Shown here in pieces: positions 33,713 to 43,096 of a stretch of 64,000 nt of DNA. This DNA comes from an uncultured Mediterraneibacter sp. Its GTDB lineage: Bacteria; Bacillota; Clostridia; Lachnospirales; Lachnospiraceae. Within the stretch, counting starts at the first letter, position 1. Each line of letters begins with the position of its first letter. The position numbers were made by a program, and so were the translations under genes. Below the pieces are notes generated by a model. The model did not search any database and was not told the DNA's origin. It worked only from the letters and a program-made list of their open reading frames with translations. The stretch covers positions 1 to 64,000 of the forward strand of contig CALWLJ010000005.1 of assembly GCA_944381495.1 (NCBI GenBank), read 5' to 3'.

Positions 33713-34726
33713 TTACAGAATTTTACCTACAACTTCTGCAATCTGCTTCACCTGTTTCAGCAGGGTATCGTATTTCTCCGGCTTCAGTGACTGGGCGCCG
33801 TCGCAGAGTGCACATTCCGGATTGTTATGGACTTCGATCATGAGTCCGTCTGCCCCGGCTGCTACAGCGGCTTTGGCCATAGGTTCTACAAGCCACCATT
33901 TACCGCCGGCGTGGCTGGGATCGATGACAACAGGCAGATGTGTCTTCTTGTGGAGGACGGGGATGCTCTGCAGGTCAAGGGTATTTCTTGTATATGTTTC
34001 GAAGGTGCGGATTCCGCGCTCGCAGAGGATGACATTTTCGTTTCCGGACGCCATGATATACTCTGCGGACATGATCCATTCTTCGTAGGTGGCGTTGAGT
34101 CCGCGCTTCAGAAGGATGGGACGGTCTACCTGTCCCAGCTGTTTGAGCAGGTCAAAGTTCTGCATATTGCGGGCGCCGATCTGGATCAGGTCCACCTTCT
34201 CGTTGAAAACATCCAGGTACTGAGGAGACATGAGCTCGGTGACGATGGGAAGTCCCACTTCCTCTTTTACTTTGCAGAGGATATCGAGTCCTTCCAGTCC
34301 CAGTCCCTGGAAGGAATAGGGGCTTGTCCTGGGCTTGAATGCTCCGCCGCGGAGCAGGTTAGCCCCTGAGGCTTTGGCTGCCTTCGCGATCTCCAGCACC
34401 TGCTCGAAAGATTCTACAGAACAGGGGCCGGCGATCAGTCCCATGTGGCCTCCGCCGATCTTTACGCCGGATACGTCGATGATGGAATCCTCCGGGTGAA
34501 ATGCACGGTTTGCCAGCTTATATGGCTCCTGTACATGCATGACTTTGTCCACGCTGCTGTCAACTTCGAACAGTCTGGGATCCAGACGGGTGGTATCGCC
34601 GATGCAGCCGATGATGGTCATTTCTGTACCGCGGACCACGTGAGTGTCAAGTCCACGGTTTTTTACAAGGTTTTCCACTCGGGTAATATTTTCTTCCGTG
34701 GTGTGTGGTTTTAGCACAATGATCAT
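33713..34726 (-). CDS. aroF: DAHP synthase with N-terminal ferredoxin-like regulatory domain
   Basis: A 337-residue 3-deoxy-7-phosphoheptulonate synthase, the first enzyme of the shikimate pathway. Residues 1-~70 form a ferredoxin-like domain (MIIVLKPHTTEENITRVEN) of the type that mediates feedback inhibition in type I-beta enzymes. The barrel carries MGLIAGPCSVES, GGAFKPRTSPYSFQG, QIGARNMQNFDLL and VIDPSHAGGKWWLV. It is first in the aroF-aroB pair. A dyad lies about 50 bases upstream (34777-34812), but no T-box was found. Confidence 0.93.
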   Translation of the reverse strand: MIIVLKPHTTEENITRVENLVKNRGLDTHVVRGTEMTIIGCIGDTTRLDPRLFEVDSSVDKVMHVQEPYKLANRAFHPEDSIIDVSGVKIGGGHMGLIAGPCSVESFEQVLEIAKAAKASGANLLRGGAFKPRTSPYSFQGLGLEGLDILCKVKEEVGLPIVTELMSPQYLDVFNEKVDLIQIGARNMQNFDLLKQLGQVDRPILLKRGLNATYEEWIMSAEYIMASGNENVILCERGIRTFETYTRNTLDLQSIPVLHKKTHLPVVIDPSHAGGKWWLVEPMAKAAVAAGADGLMIEVHNNPECALCDGAQSLKPEKYDTLLKQVKQIAEVVGKIL

Positions 34727-34776
34727 TTCAGTATTCCTCCAATATGAAAAATATGATAATATAGTTCAAGAATAAG

Positions 34777-34812
34777 TTCGCACTGTAAAATTTTAACTAT
34801 TTAAAGTGCGAA
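34777..34812. promoter_or_regulatory. Short dyad upstream of aroF
   Basis: TTCGCACT and AGTGCGAA form an 8-bp dyad around a 20-base AT-rich centre, between the divergent aroF and ClC genes. The centre and lack of a T run argue for a protein-binding site rather than a terminator. The binding protein is unknown. Confidence 0.35.
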
Positions 34813-34853
34813 AACATAAATATCATAAAACATCGATAACCGAATGTCAACGG

Positions 34854-34881
34854 TTTTCCGAATGGCGCGGACTGAACTGTT
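34854..34881 (+). repeat. ~28-base repeat ahead of the ClC gene
   Basis: TTTTCCGAATGGCGCGGACT followed by GAACTGTT; the same 28 bases with two changes occur at 37932-37959, and a shorter variant at 36542-36565. All three lie 20-30 bases before a start codon on the plus strand. Confidence 0.6.
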
Positions 34882-34908
34882 ACTGCAAAGGGATGAAAGA
34901 GGGAAAAG

Positions 34909-36477
34909 ATGAAAAAGAATACTTCATATACAATACGTAGAGTAAAAAGACTTCCGGTCATACTGATCGGGGAGGGACTACTGGTAGGAGCAGTGGGAGG
35001 GCTTGCGGTTCTCTTGTACCGGCTGGCTCTGACCCTGGCAGGAAACTGGCTCAATGAGATCCTCACCTTTATAAATGGAAGTCCTGCTCGTATTGCAGGC
35101 TGGTTCCTCGTACTGCTCCTGATGGCGGTACTTGTGGGAAAGCTTGTGAAATGGGAGCCCATGATCTCGGGAAGCGGAATTCCGCAAGTAGAGGGAGAAA
35201 TACTCGGAAAGCTGCCGGAGAATTGGAAAAAAGTACTGCCTGCTAAGTTCCTGGGAGGCTTTCTTTGCATTCTGGGCGGATTATCGCTTGGACGTGAGGG
35301 CCCGTCTATCCAGCTGGGAGCCATGACCGGACAGGGAATCGCCCGGGTGCTGGACCGGGGGAAAACAGAGGAACATTATCTGATGACCTGTGGAGCCAGC
35401 GCCGGTCTGGCAGCGGCATTTCACGCGCCTCTGGCAGGCATGATGTTCGCCCTGGAGGAAATCCACAAAGGATTTTCAGCCAGCATCCTTGTGGCTGTGA
35501 TGACCGCTTCCGTGACGGCTGACTTTATTTCCTCTCACATCATCGGCATTGATCCGGTCTTTCAGTTTCAGCTGGTTCACGAGCTGCCCCAGGATCACTA
35601 CTGGATGATCCTGGTCCTGGGAGTGATCCTGGGTATCCTGGGCGCCTTCTATAACTGGTTTATGCTTACTGCTCAGAAGCTGTACAAGAAGTCTGCATTC
35701 CTGGGGGTGACCGGAAGGATCGTGATCGCATTTCTTGCAGCCGGAATCATGGGGCTGATCATGCCGTCAGTGCTGGGCAGCGGGAATAATCTGATTGTCT
35801 CGCTGACTGCCGGAGAGATGACCCTGGGACTGATTCTGGTGACATTTGTGGTCAAACTTGCATTCTCGGCAGTAAGTTTCGGCTCTGGGGCGCCGGGAGG
35901 TATTTTTTTCCCGCTGCTGATCCTGGGAGCCATGATCGGCGGGGCATTTGCTCTGACCGGAGTGGAGTTCTTCGGACTGGATCCAATTTATATCAACAAC
36001 TTTGTGCTGCTGGCTATGGCAGGTTATTTTACAGCGATAGTGCGGGCGCCTATTACAGGGATCATTCTTCTCTTTGAAATGTCCGGCACTGTGGATCAGA
36101 TGCTGTCTCTTGCCATTGTATCTGTGACGGCTTATATTACGGCTACGCTGCTGAAGTCCCGGCCCATTTACGAGAGTCTGCTGGACCGCATCCTGGATGG
36201 AAAGCGGGATGAAAACCGCGAAAACAGTCCGGGAGGTCAGAAAGTACTGAACGAATTTGTGATCATGAGCGGATCAGCGCTGGAAGGGAAAAAAGTAATG
36301 GATGTAGAGTGGCCCGGACGGTGTCTTCTTGTCGCATTGGAAAGGGAAGGAAAAGAGATGATTCCCCGGGGAAAGACCGGTTTGATGGCAGGAGACAGAC
36401 TGACCGTCATATCAGATGAGAGAGATGCCGCATATGTACATGACAAATTGGAAAACTTATGTTATACTTCACTTTAG
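34909..36477 (+). CDS. ClC-type chloride channel/antiporter with TrkA-C domain
   Basis: A 522-residue membrane protein with the three ClC ion-path motifs: GSGIPQVEG (~residue 87), GREGPSIQLG with the gating Glu (~residue 127), and GSGAPGGIFFPLL (~residue 325). About twelve helices are followed by a cytoplasmic TrkA-C-like domain (residues ~435-520, including ALEGKKVMDVEWPGRCLLV). ClC proteins with a gating Glu are usually Cl-/H+ or F-/H+ antiporters; the canonical GSGIP rather than GNGIP form points to chloride. Monocistronic. Confidence 0.92.
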   Translation: MKKNTSYTIRRVKRLPVILIGEGLLVGAVGGLAVLLYRLALTLAGNWLNEILTFINGSPARIAGWFLVLLLMAVLVGKLVKWEPMISGSGIPQVEGEILGKLPENWKKVLPAKFLGGFLCILGGLSLGREGPSIQLGAMTGQGIARVLDRGKTEEHYLMTCGASAGLAAAFHAPLAGMMFALEEIHKGFSASILVAVMTASVTADFISSHIIGIDPVFQFQLVHELPQDHYWMILVLGVILGILGAFYNWFMLTAQKLYKKSAFLGVTGRIVIAFLAAGIMGLIMPSVLGSGNNLIVSLTAGEMTLGLILVTFVVKLAFSAVSFGSGAPGGIFFPLLILGAMIGGAFALTGVEFFGLDPIYINNFVLLAMAGYFTAIVRAPITGIILLFEMSGTVDQMLSLAIVSVTAYITATLLKSRPIYESLLDRILDGKRDENRENSPGGQKVLNEFVIMSGSALEGKKVMDVEWPGRCLLVALEREGKEMIPRGKTGLMAGDRLTVISDERDAAYVHDKLENLCYTSL

Positions 36478-36541
36478 ACGGCGCCGGAAGGGGTGAAGTT
36501 CTGCCCTTTTTTATGAAGAATCCGCTTTTTATAAAATATTA

Positions 36542-36565
36542 ACCGGCGCGGGACTGAACAGTAAC
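36542..36565 (+). repeat. Variant of the pre-start repeat ahead of pyrH
   Basis: ACCGGCGCGGGACTGAACAG followed by TAAC matches the GGCGCGGACTGAACTGTTAC part of the repeat at 34854. It lies 20 bases before the pyrH start. Confidence 0.45.
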
Positions 36566-36584
36566 ATAAAGGAGCCATACAGTT

Positions 36585-37280
36585 ATGAAAAGAGTATTAT
36601 TGAAGCTGAGCGGCGAGGCGCTGGCTGGAGAGAAGAAGACCGGATTTGACGAGGCTACATGCATCGGCGTGGCAAAGCAGGTAAAGCAGCTTGTGGACGA
36701 TGGGATACAGGTTGCCATCGTGACCGGAGGGGGCAACTTCTGGCGCGGCAGGACCAGCGAGACGATCGACCGGACAAAGGCGGACCAGATCGGGATGCTT
36801 GCAACAGTGATGAACTGCATTTATGTATCTGATATTTTCCGCCATGTAGGGATGAAGACAGAAGTATTCACTCCTTTTGTATGCGGTGCGTTTACTACAT
36901 TATTTTCCAAGGATGCGGCGCTGGCTGCCCTGGAAGAGGGAAAGGTGATCTTTTTTGCAGGCGGGACAGGCCATCCCTATTTTTCTACAGATACAGGAGC
37001 GGTTCTTAGAGCAATTGAGATTGAGGCAGACGCTATGCTTCTTGCGAAGGCCATCGACGGCATCTATGACAGCGATCCGAAGGTGAATCCGGCGGCTGTA
37101 AAATATGATGAGATCTCTATTCAGGAAGTGATCGATAAGAAACTGGCGGCTGTGGATCTGACCGCATCGATCCTCTGCCTTGAGAATAAGATGCCCATGC
37201 TGGTGTTTGGACTGAACGAAGAAAACAGCATCGTTGAGACCATGAGCGGCAATTTTACGGGAACAAAAGTCACAGTATAG
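36585..37280 (+). CDS. pyrH: UMP kinase
   Basis: A 231-residue hexameric kinase that phosphorylates UMP to UDP. Motifs: VLLKLSGEALAG at the start, VTGGGNFWRGR, DQIGMLATVMN, FAGGTGHPYFSTDTGAVLRA and DGIYDSDPKVNPAA. Length is normal. AAAGGAG precedes the start. It is followed after 12 bases by frr, the conserved bacterial pair. Confidence 0.96.
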   Translation: MKRVLLKLSGEALAGEKKTGFDEATCIGVAKQVKQLVDDGIQVAIVTGGGNFWRGRTSETIDRTKADQIGMLATVMNCIYVSDIFRHVGMKTEVFTPFVCGAFTTLFSKDAALAALEEGKVIFFAGGTGHPYFSTDTGAVLRAIEIEADAMLLAKAIDGIYDSDPKVNPAAVKYDEISIQEVIDKKLAAVDLTASILCLENKMPMLVFGLNEENSIVETMSGNFTGTKVTV

Positions 37281-37292
37281 GAGGAACATGAC

Positions 37293-37844
37293 ATGAATGA
37301 AAAAATAAAACCTTATGACGAGAAAATGACGAAGACGATCAACAACCTTGACGGAGAATTGGCTACTATCCGGGCAGGACGTGCAAATCCCCATGTGCTG
37401 GACAAGCTTAGCGTGGATTACTATGGAGCACCGACACCAATCCAGCAGGTGGCTAATGTGTCTGTTCCAGAGGCGCGTATGATCCAGATCCAGCCCTGGG
37501 AGAAGAGCATGCTTAAGGCGATCGAGAAGGCAATCCTGACGTCCGATATCGGTATCAACCCCACCAACGACGGAAATTCCATCCGGCTGGTGTTCCCGGA
37601 ACTGACAGGTGAGCGGAGAAAAGAACTTGCCAAAGACGTGAAGAAGAAAGGCGAGGCAGCTAAGGTTGCAGTCCGCAATATCCGCCGGGACGGCAACGTT
37701 GCTTTCAAAAAGTTGAAAGGAACAGAGATCTCCGAGGACGGTATCAAGGATCTGGAAGACGAACTGCAGAAGATCACAGATAAGTACATTGAGAAAGTGG
37801 ACAAGATGGTCGAGGCAAAATCAAAGGAGATCATGACAGTATAG
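37293..37844 (+). CDS. frr: Ribosome recycling factor
   Basis: A 183-residue protein that, with EF-G, splits terminated ribosomes. Signatures: IRAGRANPHVLDKLSVDYYGAPTPIQQVAN, in two parts, WEKSMLKAIEKAIL, and the C-terminal helix with IRRDGNVAFKKLKG and DKYIEKVDKMVEAKSKEIM. Length and motifs are standard. AGGAGG precedes the start, and a terminator follows. Confidence 0.96.
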   Translation: MNEKIKPYDEKMTKTINNLDGELATIRAGRANPHVLDKLSVDYYGAPTPIQQVANVSVPEARMIQIQPWEKSMLKAIEKAILTSDIGINPTNDGNSIRLVFPELTGERRKELAKDVKKKGEAAKVAVRNIRRDGNVAFKKLKGTEISEDGIKDLEDELQKITDKYIEKVDKMVEAKSKEIMTV

Positions 37845-37856
37845 ACGGAAAAATAT

Positions 37857-37896
37857 AACAGAAGGGGGCCTGTATTACCTGGCTTCCTTCTGTTTT
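37857..37896 (+). terminator. Terminator after frr
   Basis: AACAGAAGGGGGCC pairs with GGCTTCCTTCTGTT (two G-T pairs) around TGTATTACCT, then TTCC. It ends the pyrH-frr unit. Confidence 0.7.
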
Positions 37897-37922
37897 CCGT
37901 GTAGAGAAACTGCATTTTCGTT

Positions 37923-37959
37923 ACAGTTCAGTTTTCCGAATGGCGCTGGCTGAACTGTT
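37923..37959 (+). repeat. Pre-start repeat ahead of uppS, forming a hairpin
   Basis: TTTTCCGAATGGCGCTGGCT then GAACTGTT is the second copy of the repeat at 34854. Here an upstream ACAGTTCAG pairs with CTGAACTGT, so the repeat can form a 9-bp hairpin 30 bases before the uppS start. Confidence 0.6.
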
Positions 37960-37988
37960 CGTATTTAATCATTAAGAGAGGGAAGAAT

Positions 37989-38699
37989 ATGAAAGTACCG
38001 CAGCATATTGCCATTATACTGGATGGGAACGGCCGCTGGGCCAAGGCAAAAGGAATGCCGAGAAATTACGGTCACGCCCAGGGCAGCAAGAATGTGGAAC
38101 GCATCTGTGAAGAAGCGTGGCGCATGGGAATTAAATATCTGACCGTTTACGCATTTTCCACAGAAAACTGGAGCCGTCCGAAGAGTGAGGTGGATGCACT
38201 GATGAGCCTGCTTCGGAATTATATGAAGACCTGTCTGAAGACGGCGGCGAAAAATGATATGAAAGTCCGTGTCATCGGAGATATCAGGCCGTTGGATGAG
38301 GATATTAAGAAGAGAATACGGGAGCTGGAGGAAGCAACAGTGAATAACGGCGGGCTGAACTTTACGATAGCCCTCAATTACGGAAGCCGTGACGAGATCA
38401 CCCGCGCCGCCAGGAAGCTGGCCGCAGACTGTGCCGACGGAAAGCTGGATCCAGAGCAGATCGATGAAAAAGTTTTCGAGTCCTATCTGGATACCCACGG
38501 GATCCCGGATCCGGATCTGATGATCCGCACCAGCGGTGAGCAGCGGTTGTCGAACTACCTGCTCTGGCAGCTGGCATATTCGGAATTTTATTTTACAGAT
38601 GTGCCATGGCCTGACTTTACGAAGGAAGAACTTGTCAAAGCAATAGAAGAATATAACCACAGAAAAAGACGTTTCGGCGGGGTAGAGGAGGAATCATAA
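37989..38699 (+). CDS. uppS: Isoprenyl transferase (undecaprenyl diphosphate synthase)
   Basis: A 236-residue cis-prenyltransferase making the C55 lipid carrier for peptidoglycan. Motifs: HIAIILDGNGRWAKAKGMPR with the catalytic Asp, GHAQGSKNVERI, LTVYAFSTENWSRP, NYGSRDEITRA and the end motif DLMIRTSGEQRLSNYLLWQ. Length is normal. First gene of a uppS-cdsA-dxr-rseP unit; its stop overlaps the cdsA start by one base. Confidence 0.95.
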   Translation: MKVPQHIAIILDGNGRWAKAKGMPRNYGHAQGSKNVERICEEAWRMGIKYLTVYAFSTENWSRPKSEVDALMSLLRNYMKTCLKTAAKNDMKVRVIGDIRPLDEDIKKRIRELEEATVNNGGLNFTIALNYGSRDEITRAARKLAADCADGKLDPEQIDEKVFESYLDTHGIPDPDLMIRTSGEQRLSNYLLWQLAYSEFYFTDVPWPDFTKEELVKAIEEYNHRKRRFGGVEEES

Positions 38700-39511
38700 T
38701 GTTTAAAACAAGGCTGTTAAGCGGTATTCTGCTTGTGATCATCGCTCTGATCACCCTGATCATGGGAGGCAATCTCCTCTTTGCCGTCCTGCTGGCAATC
38801 AGCCTGATCGGTATGACCGAGCTCTATCGGGTTTTTTCAATGGAAAAGAAAGCTCCGGGGATCATAGGATATATTTTCGCTGTGGGCTATTATGCTCTCG
38901 TTTATTTTGAACCGATTCTGCCCGGGGAAAAGCTGAACTGGTTCATGCTGCTCTTTATGGCTTATCTGGTCTGCCAGATGGCGGTGCTTGTATTTGCCTA
39001 CCCCAAATATAACACACAGCAGATTATGGCTGCTTTCTTCGGACTGTTCTATGTAGCGGTCATGCTGTCCTACATTTACCAGACAAGGATCCTGCCGGGC
39101 GGCGTCTACACAGTTTGGCTCGTGTTCGTCTGCTCCTGGGGATGTGATACATGCGCCTACTGCGTGGGAATGCTGATCGGAAAGCACAAGATGGCTCCCA
39201 TACTGAGCCCGAAGAAATCGATCGAGGGCGGGATCGGAGGTATCCTTGGAGCCGCGCTTATCGGAGTGCTCTATGGACTGGCCATCAATTACTGGGGAGA
39301 TGCCGGAGTAAATGTACTGTCCTATGCTCTGATCGGGGCTGCAGGAGGCGCAATCTCCCAGGTGGGCGATCTGGCAGCATCTGCTATTAAGAGATATCAC
39401 AATATCAAGGATTACGGCACTTTGATTCCCGGACATGGTGGAATTCTGGACCGGTTTGACAGTGTGATCTTTACAGCGCCCATTATTTTTTATCTGGCTG
39501 TCTTATTCTGA
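38699..39511 (+). CDS. cdsA: Phosphatidate cytidylyltransferase
   Basis: A 270-residue integral membrane enzyme making CDP-diacylglycerol for phospholipid synthesis. It has about seven helices and the CDS signature near the C-terminus: SQVGDLAASAIKRYHNIKDYG then IPGHGGILDRFDSVIF. CSWGCDTCAYCVGMLIGKHK and LSPKKSIEGGIGG are also typical. It overlaps uppS and precedes dxr by 89 bases. Confidence 0.95.
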   Translation: MFKTRLLSGILLVIIALITLIMGGNLLFAVLLAISLIGMTELYRVFSMEKKAPGIIGYIFAVGYYALVYFEPILPGEKLNWFMLLFMAYLVCQMAVLVFAYPKYNTQQIMAAFFGLFYVAVMLSYIYQTRILPGGVYTVWLVFVCSWGCDTCAYCVGMLIGKHKMAPILSPKKSIEGGIGGILGAALIGVLYGLAINYWGDAGVNVLSYALIGAAGGAISQVGDLAASAIKRYHNIKDYGTLIPGHGGILDRFDSVIFTAPIIFYLAVLF

Positions 39512-39600
39512 CTGTTCAGCGAAATATAATGAAAGAATAGCGTTGCTTATTTTTCTCCGTATCAGAATCGGATAGAATCAATAGGATCAAGAGGTGACTT

Positions 39601-40743
39601 ATGAAGAAAATAGCAGTACTTGGTTCCACAGGTTCCATTGGCACTCAGACGCTGGAAATCGTGCGGACCAACGGCGATATACAGGTGACAGCCCTTGCGG
39701 CGGGAAGGAATATTACGCTTCTGGAGGAACAGATCCGGGAGTTCCGGCCCGGCCTGGCGGCTGTATGGGAGGAAGAACGGGCGGCGGAATTACGCGGCCG
39801 TGTCCGGGATCTGGATGTCAGAATCGTGTCCGGAATGGACGGACTGCTGGCAGTGGCGGCAGAGACGGATTCTGAGATCCTGGTGACTGCTATCGTGGGA
39901 ATGATCGGGATCCTTCCTACAATCGAGGCAATTAAAGCAGGTAAGGATATTGCCCTTGCCAATAAGGAAACACTGGTGACGGCCGGACATATCATTATCC
40001 CGCTGGCAGAGGAATATCATGTGTCCATTCTGCCGGTTGACAGCGAGCACAGCGCCATATTCCAGTCACTCCAGGGCGGGCAGAGAAAGGCTCTTCACAA
40101 GATTCTGCTGACTGCCTCCGGCGGACCTTTCCGGGGAAAGAAGCGGGAAGAGTTGGAAAATATTCAGGTGGAAGATGCTCTGAAGCATCCGAACTGGTCA
40201 ATGGGACGCAAGATTACCATTGATTCTTCTACCATGGTAAATAAAGGTCTGGAAGTCATCGAGGCAAAATGGCTGTTTGGAGTAAAAGTGGATCAGATCC
40301 AGGTGGTCGTGCAGCCGCAGAGTATTATCCATTCTATGGTGGAGTATGAAGACGGAGCGGTGATCGCCCAGCTGGGGACGCCGGATATGAAGCTGCCAAT
40401 CCAGTATGCACTCTATTATCCGGAGAGAAGATATCTTCCGGGAGAGCGCCTTGATTTTGCAGCCCTGACGGAGATTACTTTTGAGAAGCCGGATATGGAT
40501 ACATTTTACGGACTGAAACTTGCCTATGATGCGGGAAGAAAGGGCGGATCGCTTCCTACCGTGCTCAATGCGGCAAATGAAAGAGCCGTGGCCATGTTTT
40601 TGGACAGGAAGATCCGCTATCTGCAGATCCCTGAGATCATCCAGGCATGCATGGAGGAACACAGAAATATCGAATCTCCTACCGTAGAAGAGATACTAAA
40701 GACCGAACAGGAGACATATGAATTTATAAAAAAAAGGTGGTAA
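39601..40743 (+). CDS. dxr: 1-deoxy-D-xylulose-5-phosphate reductoisomerase
   Basis: A 380-residue NADPH enzyme of the MEP isoprenoid pathway, supplying precursors for UppS. Motifs: VLGSTGSIGTQTLEI, ALANKETLVTAGHII, LPVDSEHSAIFQSLQG, LTASGGPFRGK and KITIDSSTMVNKGLEVIEAKWLFG in part. Length is normal. AAGAGGTGAC precedes the start, and the stop lies 3 bases before rseP. Confidence 0.95.
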   Translation: MKKIAVLGSTGSIGTQTLEIVRTNGDIQVTALAAGRNITLLEEQIREFRPGLAAVWEEERAAELRGRVRDLDVRIVSGMDGLLAVAAETDSEILVTAIVGMIGILPTIEAIKAGKDIALANKETLVTAGHIIIPLAEEYHVSILPVDSEHSAIFQSLQGGQRKALHKILLTASGGPFRGKKREELENIQVEDALKHPNWSMGRKITIDSSTMVNKGLEVIEAKWLFGVKVDQIQVVVQPQSIIHSMVEYEDGAVIAQLGTPDMKLPIQYALYYPERRYLPGERLDFAALTEITFEKPDMDTFYGLKLAYDAGRKGGSLPTVLNAANERAVAMFLDRKIRYLQIPEIIQACMEEHRNIESPTVEEILKTEQETYEFIKKRW

Positions 40744-40746
40744 TGC

Positions 40747-41778
40747 ATGGGTATTATTATTGCAATTCTGCTGTTTAGCTTCATAATTATCTTTCATGAG
40801 ATGGGGCATTTTCTGCTTGCCAAGGCAAACGGAATCCGGGTGGATGAATTTTCTCTTGGCCTTGGCCCGACTCTGATCGGCAAAGAGATCGGCGGGACAA
40901 AGTTCTCGATCAAGCTGCTGCCCTTTGGCGGCGCCTGCATGATGGGGGAGGATGAGACAACGGATACAGATCCGAAGAGTTTCAACAACAAATCTGTCTG
41001 GGCCCGGATTTCCGTTATTGCTGCAGGACCTGTTTTCAACCTGATCCTGGCCTGGATCATGAGTGTGATCATCATCCTGGCAGCTGGATATACTACTGCT
41101 GAAATCGGGGAGGTCACTCCAGGGTATTCCGCGGAAGAGCAAGGTATGCAGGCGGGAGATGTGATCAAGGAGATCAACGGAAGGAACGTTCACATCTGGG
41201 ATGACCTGCGTCTGTATACAGCTGCTCATCCCAATGAGAGCTCTTACGAGATCGTCTATGAGAGAGACGGAGAGGAACATACGGTTCAGCTGGAGCTGCG
41301 CCAGAAGGAAGGCGATGTTTCGCCGCTGCTGGGATTTGTCAGTGCGGGAACCGTTCGTCCCGGGATCCTGGGTTCCCTGGAATATGGAACCTACACAGTG
41401 AAATACTGGATCACCTATACTATTGAAAGTCTCAGGATGATCGTGACTGGACAGGTGGGGCTCAATGATCTCTCAGGGCCGGTTGGTATCGTAGGTATGG
41501 TGGACGAAGTATATCAGGCGGCTGCTCCGGCAGGAGCTCTTGTGATCCTTCTGAACCTGATGAACTTCGGTGTGCTGATCTCGGCAAACCTGGGAGTATT
41601 GAATCTGCTGCCGATCCCGGCTCTGGATGGAGGAAGGCTTGTCTTCCTTATCATAGAAGCCGTAAGAAGGAAGCGTATCCCGCCGGAGAAGGAAGGAATG
41701 GTTCATTTCGCCGGTTTTGCAGCTCTGATGCTGCTGATGATCGTGGTTATGTGCAACGATATCATAAAGTTATTCTAA
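40747..41778 (+). CDS. rseP: Site-2 (RIP) zinc metalloprotease
   Basis: A 343-residue membrane protease that cleaves substrates within the membrane, such as anti-sigma factors. The zinc motif HEMGH is at residues 17-21 in the first helix, a PDZ domain lies at about 110-180 (GYSAEEQGMQAGDVIKEING), and NLLPIPALDGGRLVF carries the third zinc ligand. Length fits the short Gram-positive form. It ends the uppS-cdsA-dxr-rseP unit. Confidence 0.94.
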   Translation: MGIIIAILLFSFIIIFHEMGHFLLAKANGIRVDEFSLGLGPTLIGKEIGGTKFSIKLLPFGGACMMGEDETTDTDPKSFNNKSVWARISVIAAGPVFNLILAWIMSVIIILAAGYTTAEIGEVTPGYSAEEQGMQAGDVIKEINGRNVHIWDDLRLYTAAHPNESSYEIVYERDGEEHTVQLELRQKEGDVSPLLGFVSAGTVRPGILGSLEYGTYTVKYWITYTIESLRMIVTGQVGLNDLSGPVGIVGMVDEVYQAAAPAGALVILLNLMNFGVLISANLGVLNLLPIPALDGGRLVFLIIEAVRRKRIPPEKEGMVHFAGFAALMLLMIVVMCNDIIKLF

Positions 41779-41830
41779 AAAACAGATTCCGCATATATTA
41801 TTTAGAGAAGTTTAGTTTGCGGAGAGTGTT

Positions 41831-43096
41831 ATGAGCCATATCAGGGCAATGCAGAATGATGCGACAGAGAAAGGACGTCTGCAGATCAACATCACATCAA
41901 CAGTCAATTCAAGGCCGGTATCAGATGCGCAGATTGCGATTTCCTATACGGGAGTGCCGGAAAGTACACTGGAAAGGCTGACTACAGATTCTTCCGGACA
42001 GACGGAGACCATTGAGCTGGATGCGCCTCCGGAAGAGTGGAGTCTTGATCCGGAAAATGAGAGACAGCCTTATTCGGAATATACTTTCGATATCAGTGCG
42101 CCGGGATTTGAGCCGGTGAGTATCGCGGGAGCAGAGATCCTTGCGAATACAAAGGCAATACAGAATGTCAGGATGAGACCCAGTGATACGGGCGGGGAAG
42201 AGGAAGAAGTGTTCGTCATCCCCGCCCATACTTTATACGGAGATTATCCGCCTAAGATTGCGGAAGATGAGATTAAACCTACCAATGAGTCTGGGGAGAT
42301 CGTCCTGAGCAGAGTAGTAGTGCCGGAGTACATCGTGGTCCATGACGGTTCGCCCAGAGACAGTACGGCCAGTAATTATTATGTGAAGTATAAGGACTAT
42401 ATTAAAAATGTGGCTTCCAGTGAGATTTATGCCACCTGGCCGGAGAATACCATACGGGCAAATGTGCTGGCCATCATGTCCTTTACCCTGAACCGTGTAT
42501 ACACCGAATGGTACAGAAACCGTGGATACGACTTTACCATTACATCCTCCACTGCCTTCGATCACAAATGGATCCCGGAGAGAAATATCTACGAGTCCAT
42601 TTCCGTGATCGTAGATGAACTCTTTGGAAATTATCTTTCCAGGCCGAATGTACGTCAGCCTATCCTGACCCAGTACTGTGACGGCAGGAGAGTCAGCTGC
42701 CCTAACTGGATGACGCAGTGGGGATCCAAGGAACTGGGAGACCGGGGCTATTCTGCCATCGAGATCCTGCGCTACTTTTACGGGGATGACATGTACATCA
42801 ACACGGCACAGGAAATCTCGGGAATCCCTTCGTCATGGCCCGGGTACACGCTGGAGGAGGGCTCATCCGGCCAGAAGGTCCGCCAGATGCAGGAACAGCT
42901 GAATGTGATCGCGGGAGCTTATCCGGCTCTTCCGAAGATCAATGCGGACGGAATATACGGCCCTGCTACTGAGGCGGCTGTGCGTGAGTTCCAGTCTGTA
43001 TTCGGCCTTCCGGTCACCGGAAAGGTGGACTATGCCACCTGGTATAAGATATCAGAGATTTATGTGGGGGTTTCCAGGATTGCCGAGCTGACATGA
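41831..43096 (+). CDS. SleC-like spore cortex-lytic / peptidoglycan-binding protein
   Basis: A 421-residue protein. Residues ~15-115 resemble a carboxypeptidase-regulatory-like beta domain (GRLQINITSTVNSRPVSDAQ), the middle (~200-320) has NVLAIMSFTLNRVYTEWYR, ITSSTAFDHKWIPERNIYES and QYCDGRRVSCPNWMTQWGS as in clostridial SleC, and residues ~335-405 form a peptidoglycan-binding repeat (EGSSGQKVRQMQEQLNVIA, DGIYGPATEAAVREFQ). SleC degrades spore cortex during germination. I see no signal peptide. The assignment is by motif memory and implies a spore-forming host. Confidence 0.75.
   Translation: MSHIRAMQNDATEKGRLQINITSTVNSRPVSDAQIAISYTGVPESTLERLTTDSSGQTETIELDAPPEEWSLDPENERQPYSEYTFDISAPGFEPVSIAGAEILANTKAIQNVRMRPSDTGGEEEEVFVIPAHTLYGDYPPKIAEDEIKPTNESGEIVLSRVVVPEYIVVHDGSPRDSTASNYYVKYKDYIKNVASSEIYATWPENTIRANVLAIMSFTLNRVYTEWYRNRGYDFTITSSTAFDHKWIPERNIYESISVIVDELFGNYLSRPNVRQPILTQYCDGRRVSCPNWMTQWGSKELGDRGYSAIEILRYFYGDDMYINTAQEISGIPSSWPGYTLEEGSSGQKVRQMQEQLNVIAGAYPALPKINADGIYGPATEAAVREFQSVFGLPVTGKVDYATWYKISEIYVGVSRIAELT

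Noticed and set aside
34727-34908. T-box or aromatic-amino-acid attenuator for aroF-aroB
   Set aside because: No T-box sequence, specifier stem or terminator with T run occurs on the minus strand; only a short dyad is present.
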